Assembly: GCA_016721735.1 (NCBI GenBank)
Contig: JADKHM010000019.1
Span: 124,001-188,000, forward strand
Length of the DNA stretch: 64,000 nt
Reading direction: 5' to 3'
DNA from: Flavobacterium sp.
GTDB lineage: Bacteria; Bacteroidota; Bacteroidia; Flavobacteriales; Flavobacteriaceae
How positions within the stretch are numbered: the stretch's first letter is position 1; each line of letters begins with the position of its first letter. Below are positions 17,246 to 24,346 of the stretch, one piece after another. The position numbers were made by a program, and so were the translations under genes. The notes beneath the pieces are model-generated. The model made no database searches. It was given only the letters and a program-made list of their open reading frames with translations, and had not been told where the DNA came from.

Positions 17246-17780
17246 AATTCGAAAATTGATTGACCCAAATTACCCACAACCCAAATACAAAACCGTAAAT
17301 AATCAGAGGAAATACTACCCCGTGAAGCCAAGATTCTTGTTTAGGATAATGCAGCAATGCGACTGACAAAATCGCAATACGCGCAACATTCATCAGATGT
17401 ATCAGCACGCTACCAATGACCAAAAACGCAATCGTTTTCACCCACTTTCCAGAAAAAGCGACCACAAAAGCCGCAAAAAGAATGATTACACTCAGCGCAT
17501 TGCAGCCCTCGACCACTCGCGAAACGTATACACCATTCAAAATTAATTTGATCGAGGCTTGACTTTCGTGCAACTGCAATTGACAATTGTAATTAAAAAA
17601 CGCCAACATACGCTGCACTTGCCCCGCCACACTTTTGGTAAAACCGTCCACCTCAAAAGCCAAAGTATGGTCAAACCGATTCAAATAGGATTGATACACG
17701 AAAGTAAGTCCGGCATAGACTGAGAAAAATTTCAAGAGAAAAACCAAAAAGGGACGATATCGCTGGAAGTACGTTTTCAA
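17229..17780 (-). CDS. xrtF: exosortase family protein XrtF
   Basis: A membrane cysteine transpeptidase related to the sortase-like enzymes that process C-terminal sorting tails. The three catalytic residues are in place: Cys93 in VVEGCNALSV, Arg134 in MNVARIAIL and His153 in WLHGVVFP, set among about six hydrophobic spans. The reading frame stays open to an ATG at 17936, but that extension is translated from a dispersed repeat (17848-17925). I therefore place the start at the TTG at 17780, giving 183 residues and the family opening KTYFQRYRPFL. No sorting-tail substrate is evident in the window. Confidence 0.85.
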   Translation of the reverse strand: MKTYFQRYRPFLVFLLKFFSVYAGLTFVYQSYLNRFDHTLAFEVDGFTKSVAGQVQRMLAFFNYNCQLQLHESQASIKLILNGVYVSRVVEGCNALSVIILFAAFVVAFSGKWVKTIAFLVIGSVLIHLMNVARIAILSVALLHYPKQESWLHGVVFPLIIYGFVFGLWVIWVNQFSNYARKD

Positions 17781-17847
17781 AAATTTATTTTTAACAAATT
17801 TATATAATTTAAACTCGCTCGCAAGGATTACTTTTGCACAAAATAAT

Positions 17848-17925
17848 GGCGTTACCCTCCGGGTCGGGCTCTCGGCTTTATCTCTCCACTGCGTTCCGAG
17901 GATATCGCCTCCATCCCTAACGCAA
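17848..17925 (-). repeat. dispersed stem-loop element, copy B1 (type 2 ends)
   Basis: Read on the minus strand it runs GCGTTAGGGATGGAGGCG, then ATATCCTCGGAACGCAG, then GGAGAGATAAAGCCGAGAG, then CCCGACCC and TAACGCC. The outer GCGTTA/TAACGC arms pair perfectly, with GGG/CCC inside. Its inner hairpin is almost the same as that of copy B2 at 36845-36913, although the ends are of the other type. It fills the divergent xrtF/msrC promoter region. Confidence 0.75.
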
Positions 17926-17937
17926 ATCCGCATCAAT

Positions 17938-18393
17938 ATGACATTCGATCAATTAATACCACAAGTCCAAAATATTCTCGCAGGAGAAAATCAGAGTCGA
18001 GATGAAAAACTGCTTCACCTTTGCGCATTGCTCGAAACCAACATTTCCTATTATACATGGGTTGGTTTTTACTTCGCCAACCACGAGACACAAACCTTGC
18101 ATTTGGGACCTTATGTCGGCGCTCCGACAGATCACACGGTGATTCCTTTTGGAAAAGGCATCTGTGGACAGGTTGCGGTTTCTAACGAAAACTTTGTTGT
18201 ACCTGATGTTGCGGCGCAAGACAATTATATTGCTTGTAGTTTTACCGTAAAATCTGAAATCGTAGTTCCGCTGTTCGTCAATGGGGAAAATATTGGTCAG
18301 ATAGATATCGATTCTAATGTGTTAAATCCTTTTACGGAAGAAGATGAGCGGTTTTTAGAATTTGTAAATCAAGAAGTTGCCAAATTATTTTGA
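17938..18393 (+). CDS. msrC: free methionine-(R)-sulfoxide reductase (GAF domain)
   Basis: Reduces free Met-R-sulfoxide using cysteine chemistry inside a GAF fold. The 151 residues are one GAF domain: WVGFYF (41-46), GPYVGAP, FGKGICGQVA with Cys76, and DNYIACSFTVKSEIVVPL with Cys100 (the position of the catalytic Cys in E. coli fRMsr), then IDIDSN. The resolving cysteine at 76 is also present. It is divergent from xrtF, separated only by repeat copy B1. No clear promoter box is visible in the short leader. Confidence 0.9.
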   Translation: MTFDQLIPQVQNILAGENQSRDEKLLHLCALLETNISYYTWVGFYFANHETQTLHLGPYVGAPTDHTVIPFGKGICGQVAVSNENFVVPDVAAQDNYIACSFTVKSEIVVPLFVNGENIGQIDIDSNVLNPFTEEDERFLEFVNQEVAKLF

Positions 18394-18434
18394 AAATAAT
18401 TCCATGTGCATAACTCATAATTGATAATTAATTT

Positions 18435-18442
18435 TACCTTTG
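18435..18442 (+). promoter_or_regulatory. -7 promoter box for rpsO (TACCTTTG)
   Basis: An exact TAnnTTTG match 56 bases before the rpsO ATG. It argues against the longer reading frame that would begin at 18421, upstream of this box. Confidence 0.5.
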
Positions 18443-18498
18443 CGCACGAATTAGGAAAATCCAAATTCATACATAATAATCATTTAAACAATATTAGC

Positions 18499-18768
18499 AT
18501 GTACTTAACATCAGAAGTAAAAGCTGAAATCTTCGCTAAACACGGAGGAAGCGCAACAAACACTGGAAAATCAGAAAGCCAGATTGCTTTGTTCACATTT
18601 AGAATCAATCACTTAACAGAACACTTGAAAAAGAATCGTCACGATTACAACACAGAGCGTTCACTAGTGAAATTAGTAGGTAAAAGAAGATCTTTGTTAG
18701 ATTACTTGAAGAAAACAGAAATCAACAGATACCGTGAGATTATCAAAGAATTGAATATTAGAAAATAA
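18499..18768 (+). CDS. rpsO: 30S ribosomal protein S15
   Basis: An 89-residue primary 16S-binding protein of the small subunit platform. It opens MYLTSEVKAEIFAKHGG and contains the signature region TEHLKKNRHDYNTERSL and GKRRSLLDYLKKTE, ending YREIIKELNIRK. An upstream-open frame adds 26 residues that match no S15, so the ATG at 18499 is the start. The following pnp gene repeats the rpsO-pnp order common across bacteria; here a terminator lies between them. Confidence 0.98.
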   Translation: MYLTSEVKAEIFAKHGGSATNTGKSESQIALFTFRINHLTEHLKKNRHDYNTERSLVKLVGKRRSLLDYLKKTEINRYREIIKELNIRK

Positions 18769-18776
18769 TCAATACG

Positions 18777-18808
18777 AAAAAGAGGTGCTCACGCGCCTCT
18801 TTTTTTTA
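18777..18808 (+). terminator. rho-independent terminator after rpsO
   Basis: GAGGTGC pairs with GCGCCTC (one G-T pair) around a four-base loop, with A run before and T run after. It separates rpsO from pnp. Confidence 0.85.
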
Positions 18809-18922
18809 CCATTATATTGCAGAAAAAAAGTTTGGTTTTTCATTGGGTAAACAACAACTACAACAACACAACTATTCTGTCGACAGGCAGAGAACCAATG
18901 TAAAATTAAAAAAGGAAAATTT

Positions 18923-21097
18923 ATGATTCCACAATTATTTGTAGAAAAAATCGATTTGGGTGATGGCAGAAGCATCACAATCGAGACAGGACGTTTAGCC
19001 AAACAAGCTGACGGCTCTGTAGTAGTTAGAATTGGAAATACTGTTATTTTAGGAACAGTAGTATCCGCAAGAAAAGCAAGTCCAGGTATCGACTTTCTAC
19101 CATTGACGGTAGACTATCGTGAAAAATTTGCTGCAGCAGGTCGTTTCCCTGGTGGTTTCTTCAAAAGAGAAGCGCGTCCAAGTGACAACGAAGTGCTCAC
19201 CATGAGATTAGTAGACCGTGTATTGCGTCCGCTTTTCCCAAGTGATTATCACGCTGAAGTGCAAGTGATGATTCAGTTGATGTCACATGACGACAACGTA
19301 ATGCCAGATGCTTTAGCAGGATTAGCGGCTTCGGCAGCTTTGGCTTTGTCTGACATTCCGTTTGAAACCTTAATTTCTGAAGCTAGAGTGGGTCGTATTG
19401 ATGGAAAATTCATCATCAATCCATCTCGTGCTCAATTAGAATTGTCAGATATCGACATGATGATTGGAGCTTCAATGGATTCTATCGCTATGGTAGAAGG
19501 TGAAATGAAAGAAATTTCAGAAAAAGAAATGGTAGAAGCAATCAAGTTTGCTCACGAACATATTAAAGTACAAATTGCAGCTCAAGAAAGATTGGCAAAT
19601 GCCTTTGGAAAGAAAGAAGTGCGTACGTATGAAACCGAAAAATCTGATGATGCTATTTACGCTAAAGTAAGAGCAGCAGCTTATGATAAAATTTATGCAA
19701 TTGCTAGCAAAGGTTCAGCTAAACACGAACGTTCCGCTGCATTTGATGCTGTAAAAGAAGAAGTAAAAGCCTTATTTACTGAAGAAGAATTGACAGAAAA
19801 CGGTGATTTAGTTGGAAAATATTTCTACAAAACCAATAAAGAAGCCGTTCGTAACGTCACTTTAGATTTAGGAACACGTTTAGACGGAAGAAAAACTACA
19901 GAAATTCGCCCGATTTGGTGTGAAGTAGATTATTTACCATCAGTACACGGTTCAGCATTGTTTACTCGTGGAGAAACACAAGCTTTGGCAACAGCCACTT
20001 TAGGAACTTCTAGAGAAGCTAACCAAATTGACTCTCCATCAGAACAAGGAGAAGAAAAATTCTACCTACATTATAACTTCCCGCCATTTTCAACAGGAGA
20101 AGCACGTCCTTTGAGAGGAACTTCAAGAAGAGAAGTTGGTCACGGAAACTTAGCGCAACGTGCGTTAAAAAACATGATTCCTGCAGATTGTCCTTATACT
20201 ATTCGTGTGGTTTCTGAAGTATTAGAATCAAATGGTTCGTCTTCGATGGCAACCGTTTGTGCGGGAACATTATCTTTAATGGATGCGGGAGTTCAAATGA
20301 TTCGTCCGGTTTCTGGAATCGCCATGGGATTGATTACAGATGGCGATCGTTTCGCTGTATTGTCTGATATTTTGGGGGATGAAGATCACTTAGGTGATAT
20401 GGATTTTAAAGTAACTGGAACTTCTGAAGGAATTACAGCTTGTCAAATGGACATCAAAATCGACGGATTGAAATATGAAATCATGGAGCAAGCTTTGGCT
20501 CAAGCCCGTGATGGACGTTTACATATTTTAGGTAAATTAACTGAAACCTTGGCACAACCTAGAGCAGAGGTTAAAGTACACGCTCCAAAAATCATCATGA
20601 GAACAATTCCTGGTGCTTTCATTGGTGCCTTGATTGGTCCTGGTGGAAAAGTAATTCAAGAATTGCAAAAAGCTACTGGAACTACAATCGTAATTAACGA
20701 AGTAGATGAACAAGGTGTCGTTGAAATCTTAGGAACGGATCCAGACGGAATTGCAGCAGTATTAGCAAAAATCGACTCGATTATTTTCAAACCAACCATG
20801 GGCGAATCATATGAAGTGAAAGTAATCAAAATGCTTGACTTTGGAGCCGTAGTAGAATATACACAAGCTCCTGGAAACGAAGTGTTATTGCACGTATCAG
20901 AATTGGCTTGGGAACGCACCGAAAACGTTACTGACGTGGTGAATATGGGTGATGTGTTTATGGTGAAATACCTTGGTGTTGACCCTAAAACTAGAAAGGA
21001 AAAAGTTTCTAGAAAAGCGTTATTACCTAGACCTCCGAGAGATGAGAATCGTCCACCAAGAGACGAAAACAGACCTCCGAGAGAAGATAAAAAATAG
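18923..21097 (+). CDS. pnp: polyribonucleotide nucleotidyltransferase (PNPase)
   Basis: A phosphorolytic 3'-5' exoribonuclease, the core of RNA turnover. The order is first RNase PH domain (about 5-145), helical domain, second RNase PH domain (about 325-545), KH domain (TIPGAFIGALIGPGGKVIQ, about 560) and S1 domain (GESYEVKVIKMLDFGAVVEY, about 630-695). The 724 residues end in a charged tail with a threefold PPRDENR-type repeat, encoded by short direct DNA repeats. All domains are intact. It has its own terminator and follows rpsO. Confidence 0.98.
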   Translation: MIPQLFVEKIDLGDGRSITIETGRLAKQADGSVVVRIGNTVILGTVVSARKASPGIDFLPLTVDYREKFAAAGRFPGGFFKREARPSDNEVLTMRLVDRVLRPLFPSDYHAEVQVMIQLMSHDDNVMPDALAGLAASAALALSDIPFETLISEARVGRIDGKFIINPSRAQLELSDIDMMIGASMDSIAMVEGEMKEISEKEMVEAIKFAHEHIKVQIAAQERLANAFGKKEVRTYETEKSDDAIYAKVRAAAYDKIYAIASKGSAKHERSAAFDAVKEEVKALFTEEELTENGDLVGKYFYKTNKEAVRNVTLDLGTRLDGRKTTEIRPIWCEVDYLPSVHGSALFTRGETQALATATLGTSREANQIDSPSEQGEEKFYLHYNFPPFSTGEARPLRGTSRREVGHGNLAQRALKNMIPADCPYTIRVVSEVLESNGSSSMATVCAGTLSLMDAGVQMIRPVSGIAMGLITDGDRFAVLSDILGDEDHLGDMDFKVTGTSEGITACQMDIKIDGLKYEIMEQALAQARDGRLHILGKLTETLAQPRAEVKVHAPKIIMRTIPGAFIGALIGPGGKVIQELQKATGTTIVINEVDEQGVVEILGTDPDGIAAVLAKIDSIIFKPTMGESYEVKVIKMLDFGAVVEYTQAPGNEVLLHVSELAWERTENVTDVVNMGDVFMVKYLGVDPKTRKEKVSRKALLPRPPRDENRPPRDENRPPREDKK

Positions 21098-21102
21098 ATT
21101 TT

Positions 21103-21139
21103 CAATCCCCTATTCAACTTCTGATTAGGGGATTTTTAT
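21103..21139 (+). terminator. rho-independent terminator after pnp
   Basis: AATCCCCTA pairs with TAGGGGATT around a loop of about a dozen bases, followed by TTTATTT. Confidence 0.8.
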
Positions 21140-21155
21140 TTCTAGAAAAAAATAT

Positions 21156-21183
21156 TTGAAATCAATAAATTTGCTATATTTAC
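21156..21183 (+). promoter_or_regulatory. probable promoter TTG-N17-TATATTTA
   Basis: A TTG at 21156-21158 and the near-consensus -7 box TATATTTA at 21176-21183 lie 23 bases before the lipoprotein gene. Confidence 0.4.
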
Positions 21184-21206
21184 AATAACTCTAACAAAAA
21201 CAACTT

Positions 21207-21905
21207 ATGAAAAAATTATTACTTCTACTACTTGTCTCCACTTTTTTAATTTCCTGCTCAAGCGATAGTTCTTCGGAAAGCAGCGGTCCTACTTTAAGCA
21301 ACACACCACAAGCTAAAGCGGAATTTGACACCAGCAATTTCGGGATTTACAAAGGTGTAATTATCGGATCGACTGGCGTGATTACCATCAACATTAAAAA
21401 CGACGGAGAACTAAAAGCCACTTTAGTGATTGATGGTGTCACATCTACTTATACTAGTACTGGCGAAGTGGCGTTAAACCAACCCATCAATAATTTAAGA
21501 TTTACCAATGGCAGCAACACTATCGATATCAATGTTTCTGCAAACGGAAATGACATTGTAGTTGCTGATTCTAACATAGAAAACCACCTTGGCGCCACTT
21601 TTAATCTAGTGAAAGAATATTCTACAGATCTCGTTAAATGTTACCAAGGCACTTATACAGGAACTAATGACAATGGTGTATTTAATATTATTATAATAGA
21701 CCAAGACCTTTATGGTTTGTCTCGTTCAAACCAAATTCAAGAAAGCGATACCTTATTTTTGAATGGTGCATTTATTGAAAATACTATTTCAGGAACTTTT
21801 GATGGCGGAAGTTTTAGCGGAACAACTTCTGCAAACAACATCAGTGGTACTTGGCAAAATGCAAGTCAAGAAACCGGAACTTGGACAGGACAAAGAACTT
21901 TATAA
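21207..21905 (+). CDS. lipoprotein of unknown function with two related beta-rich units
   Basis: A 232-residue lipoprotein with signal peptide MKKLLLLLLVSTFLISCSSD (lipidated Cys17) and a Ser-rich spacer. The mature chain appears to hold two related units: one with GIYKGVIIGSTGVITINIKN (about 46-65) and one with GTYTGTNDNGVFNIIIIDQD (about 149-168). It closes with GTFDGGSFSGTTS and ISGTWQNASQETGTWTGQ. This G-Y/F-x-G pattern is typical of small lipocalin-like or autotransporter-passenger-like strands, but I recognise no named family. It is flanked by its own promoter and terminator, so it is a single-gene unit. Confidence 0.85.
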   Translation: MKKLLLLLLVSTFLISCSSDSSSESSGPTLSNTPQAKAEFDTSNFGIYKGVIIGSTGVITINIKNDGELKATLVIDGVTSTYTSTGEVALNQPINNLRFTNGSNTIDINVSANGNDIVVADSNIENHLGATFNLVKEYSTDLVKCYQGTYTGTNDNGVFNIIIIDQDLYGLSRSNQIQESDTLFLNGAFIENTISGTFDGGSFSGTTSANNISGTWQNASQETGTWTGQRTL

Positions 21906-21925
21906 AATATTTTTAAACTTGAATC

Positions 21926-21961
21926 AAAACCCATTTCTCCAACAGAAGTGGGTTTTTACTT
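21926..21961 (+). terminator. rho-independent terminator after the 21207 lipoprotein
   Basis: ACCCATTTCT pairs with AGAAGTGGGT (one T-G pair) around a five-base loop, followed by TTTTACTTT. Confidence 0.8.
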
Positions 21962-21975
21962 TGTACCGAACGTTC

Positions 21976-22061
21976 GCATTAGGGATAGCAGCATTGTTTG
22001 AGCTCTTTTTGCGCTGGCGTTCAGCGTAAAAAAGCGAGTGCGTATAGCCCGGCCCAAAGGG
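21976..22061 (+). repeat. dispersed stem-loop element, copy C (type 2 ends)
   Basis: It begins GCATTAGGGATAGCAGC, continues ATTGTTTGAGCTCTTTTT, turns through GCGCTGGCGTTCAGCG, returns TAAAAAAGCGAGTGCG and ends TATAGCCCGGCCC. The sequence ATTGTnTGAGCTCTTTTTT with AAAAAAGCGAGTGCG is shared with the copy at 23418-23540 on the opposite side of rpoD. Confidence 0.75.
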
Positions 22062-22145
22062 AAATGTACTATAAAAAAATAAAACTTCAATGCTTTTGTA
22101 ACTTTATTTCAACTCATACCGTACAAGCCTCGTACACTTTAAAAA

Positions 22146-22151
22146 AAGGAG
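22146..22151 (+). promoter_or_regulatory. Shine-Dalgarno-like site of rpoD
   Basis: AAGGAG eight bases before the ATG. It supports the start at 22160, and it stands out because most genes here lack such a site. Confidence 0.6.
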
Positions 22152-22159
22152 ACTACACT

Positions 22160-23023
22160 ATGAGACAACTAAAAATCACCAAGCAGGTAACCAATCGTGA
22201 AACTGCGTCGTTAGACAAGTATTTACAAGAAATCGGAAAAGTAGATTTGATTACCGCTGATGAAGAAGTAGAATTAGCACAACGCATCAAAGCTGGTGAC
22301 CAAAGAGCTCTAGAAAAATTAACCAAAGCCAACCTACGTTTCGTAGTATCTGTGGCAAAACAATACCAAAATCAAGGATTAACCTTACCGGATTTAATTA
22401 ATGAAGGAAATTTAGGTTTGATCAAAGCGGCACAACGATTTGATGAAACCCGTGGATTCAAATTTATTTCTTATGCCGTTTGGTGGATTCGTCAATCGAT
22501 CCTACAAGCATTGGCAGAACAATCTCGTATCGTTCGTTTGCCTTTGAACAAAATTGGCTCTATCAACAAAATCAACAAAATGTATGCTTTGTTAGAACAA
22601 TCTAACGAACGCCCACCTTCTGCTGAAGAAATTGCCAAAGAATTAGATATGACCGTCAATGACGTGAAAGAAAGCATGAAAAATTCTGGACGTCACCTAT
22701 CCATGGATGCACCATTGGTAGAAGGAGAAGATTCTAACTTATACGACGTTTTGCGTTCTGGAGAATCTCCAAATCCAGATAGAGAATTAATTCACGAATC
22801 ATTGCGTACCGAAATCGAAAGATCTTTGGAAACACTTACGCCAAGAGAAGCAGATGTTGTTCGTTTATATTTCGGATTGGGCGATCAACATCCAATGACA
22901 TTAGAAGAAATCGGAGAAACCTTCGACCTAACTCGTGAAAGAGTTCGTCAAATAAAAGAAAAAGCAATTCGCAGATTAAAACACACTTCTAGAAGTAAAA
23001 TATTAAAAACATACTTGGGTTAA
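22160..23023 (+). CDS. rpoD: RNA polymerase primary sigma factor RpoD/SigA
   Basis: The housekeeping sigma factor that recognises the unusual Bacteroidetes promoters seen in this window. It is short (287 residues) with only a brief region 1.2 (ASLDKYLQEIGKVDLI), then region 2 (LRFVVSVAKQYQNQGL, RGFKFISYAVWWIRQSI), region 3, and region 4 with a helix-turn-helix at the end (TLEEIGETFDLTRERVRQIKEKA). The frame is open to 21998, but that extension crosses repeat copy C; the ATG at 22160 gives the family start MRQLKITKQ. An unusually good AAGGAG ribosome-binding site lies eight bases upstream. Confidence 0.97.
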   Translation: MRQLKITKQVTNRETASLDKYLQEIGKVDLITADEEVELAQRIKAGDQRALEKLTKANLRFVVSVAKQYQNQGLTLPDLINEGNLGLIKAAQRFDETRGFKFISYAVWWIRQSILQALAEQSRIVRLPLNKIGSINKINKMYALLEQSNERPPSAEEIAKELDMTVNDVKESMKNSGRHLSMDAPLVEGEDSNLYDVLRSGESPNPDRELIHESLRTEIERSLETLTPREADVVRLYFGLGDQHPMTLEEIGETFDLTRERVRQIKEKAIRRLKHTSRSKILKTYLG

Positions 23024-23081
23024 AACCAAGTCTAACGATAACAACAGTCTGATTAACTGTTCGTTTTTTGATTGATGATTG

Positions 23082-23117
23082 AAACTCCGGCTGATTACCG
23101 GAGTTTTGTTTTTTTAG
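23082..23117 (+). terminator. rho-independent terminator of rpoD
   Basis: AAACTCCGG pairs with CCGGAGTTT around a seven-base loop, then TTTTGTTTTTTT. Its 3' arm is the first arm of the 60-bp tandem repeat that follows. Confidence 0.85.
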
Positions 23118-23292
23118 GTCAAACAAAACTTCCGGTCTGTTCGCTTTGCTCGAGTTTCCGGAGTTTTGTTTTTTTAGGTCAAACAAAACTTCCGGTCTGT
23201 TCGCTTTGCTCGAGTTTCCGGAGTTTTGTTTTTTTAGGTCAAACAAAACTTCCGGTCTGTTCGCTTCGCTCGGGTTCACGGAGTTTTGTTTC
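23098..23292. repeat. 60-bp tandem repeat (three units plus part), terminator-like hairpin in each
   Basis: Units at 23098-23157 and 23158-23217 are identical over 60 bases. The unit at 23218-23277 differs at about four bases, and a fragment continues to about 23292. Each junction rebuilds a hairpin: AAACAAAACTTCCGG pairs with CCGGAGTTTTGTTT across a 22-base loop containing GTTCGCTTTGCTCG, followed by a T run. The array is therefore a series of terminator-like structures behind the rpoD terminator. Open frames on both strands across it are by-products of the 60-base period, which keeps the frame. Confidence 0.9.
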
Positions 23293-23319
23293 TTTCTCTA
23301 GTCCAATTGCTTTTTCAAA

Positions 23320-23384
23320 CTTTGCGCCTTTGCGTCTTTGCGAGCAAAAAAAAGAATCTCTCGCAAAGACCCAAAGGAGCAAAG
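23320..23384. repeat. long CTTTGCG inverted repeat
   Basis: Arms at 23320-23344 and 23360-23384 are 25 bases each and complementary at 23 of 25 positions, around a 15-base loop. They are made of repeated CTTTGCG words. Further CTTTGCG words occur at about 23604-23641, in front of rpe. Confidence 0.85.
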
Positions 23385-23417
23385 CAAAGTAACAATAATG
23401 ATTTTAATTAATGATTA

Positions 23418-23540
23418 GGGCGTGACCACAAGGGTCGGGCTTTCCGCACTCGCTTTTTTTGTTTATTTAACCCAAACACAGCCGACGAGCATTTTCTTAA
23501 AACAAAAAAGAGCTCAGACAATGCTGCAAATGCATAGCAT
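23418..23540 (-). repeat. dispersed stem-loop element, copy G (type 2 3' end, degraded 5' end)
   Basis: On the minus strand it contains GCAGCATTGTCTGAGCTC, a T run, a long apical part, AAAAAAAGCGAGTGCGG, then AAAGCCCGACCC and TCACGCCC. It shares the ATTGTnTGAGCTC / AAGCGAGTGCG body with copy C. The expected GCGTTAGGG 5' end is eroded. Together with the tandem repeat and CTTTGCG hairpin it fills the 659-base stretch without a gene between rpoD and rpe. Confidence 0.65.
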
Positions 23541-23627
23541 TCACTGAACACCTATAAAAAATAAGAGTAAAGTGAAGTAATCCCTCACGCAACCCTGTCT
23601 TACATTGCGTCCCTTTGCGAAAAAACT

Positions 23628-23660
23628 TTGCGCACTTTGCGGTAAAAAAACCTATTTTTG
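23628..23660 (+). promoter_or_regulatory. rpe promoter (TTG-N22-TATTTTTG)
   Basis: An exact -7 box TATTTTTG at 23653-23660, with TTG at 23628-23630 inside the CTTTGCG words. It lies 22 bases before the rpe ATG and supports that start over the longer open frame from 23605. Confidence 0.55.
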
Positions 23661-23682
23661 CACTACAAACACAACTACACCA

Positions 23683-24345
23683 ATGAAAAACACCATCATA
23701 GCTCCATCAATACTAGCTGCCGATTTCGCCAACTTACAACGCGACATCGAAATGATTAATAACAGCGAAGCAGATTGGTTTCACATCGACATCATGGACG
23801 GCGTTTTCGTTCCAAATATTTCCTTCGGAATGCCCGTTTTAGAAGCCATTTCCAAACATGCTAAGAAAACCATCGACGTGCATTTGATGATTATCGATCC
23901 TGATCGTTATATTCAAACTTTTGCTGATCTCGGCGCCAATGTGCTGACAGTTCATTATGAAGCCTGTAATCACCTTCATAGAACTTTACAAGCCATTAAA
24001 GCTGCTGGGATGAAAGCAGGCGTAGCAATCAATCCACATACAAACATCGATTTGTTAGAAGATGTGATCAATGATATTGATTTGGTTTGTGTAATGAGTG
24101 TCAATCCTGGTTTTGGTGGACAATCGTTTATTGAAAACACCTACAACAAAGTAAGCAAACTAAAATCTTTGATATCGAAAAGAAATGCAACTGCTCTAAT
24201 AGAAATTGATGGGGGTGTCACCAACAAAAACGCCGCACAACTCGTGGCTGCCGGCGCTGATGTATTGGTTGCTGGAAATTTTGTTTTTAAAGCTTCAAAC
24301 CCAACTCAAACCATTGCAGATTTGAAAAGGTTAACCACCAACTAG
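23683..24345 (+). CDS. rpe: ribulose-phosphate 3-epimerase
   Basis: Interconverts ribulose 5-phosphate and xylulose 5-phosphate in the pentose phosphate pathway. A 220-residue TIM barrel with APSILAADFANLQRD, the metal/acid motif FHIDIMDGVFVPN, the second metal His/Asp (DVHLMI), MSVNPGFGGQSFI and the phosphate-binding end IDGGVTNKNA, VAGNFVF. The start was set at the ATG preceding KNTIIAPSIL, 22 bases after the -7 box. It ends one base from the convergent T9SS gene, with no terminator visible between them. Confidence 0.97.
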   Translation: MKNTIIAPSILAADFANLQRDIEMINNSEADWFHIDIMDGVFVPNISFGMPVLEAISKHAKKTIDVHLMIIDPDRYIQTFADLGANVLTVHYEACNHLHRTLQAIKAAGMKAGVAINPHTNIDLLEDVINDIDLVCVMSVNPGFGGQSFIENTYNKVSKLKSLISKRNATALIEIDGGVTNKNAAQLVAAGADVLVAGNFVFKASNPTQTIADLKRLTTN

Positions 24346-24346
24346 T

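Noticed and set aside
21998..22159. N-terminal extension of RpoD
   Set aside because: It is translated from repeat copy C; the ATG at 22160 has an AAGGAG site and the family N-terminus.
23098..23277. Possible CRISPR array
   Set aside because: The units are contiguous 60-bp copies with no unique spacers and no cas genes nearby.
22989..23279. A 96-codon minus-strand frame with three near-identical 20-residue repeats (and a matching plus-strand frame)
   Set aside because: It is the translation of the 60-bp tandem repeat, whose period is divisible by three, and has no start or family support.
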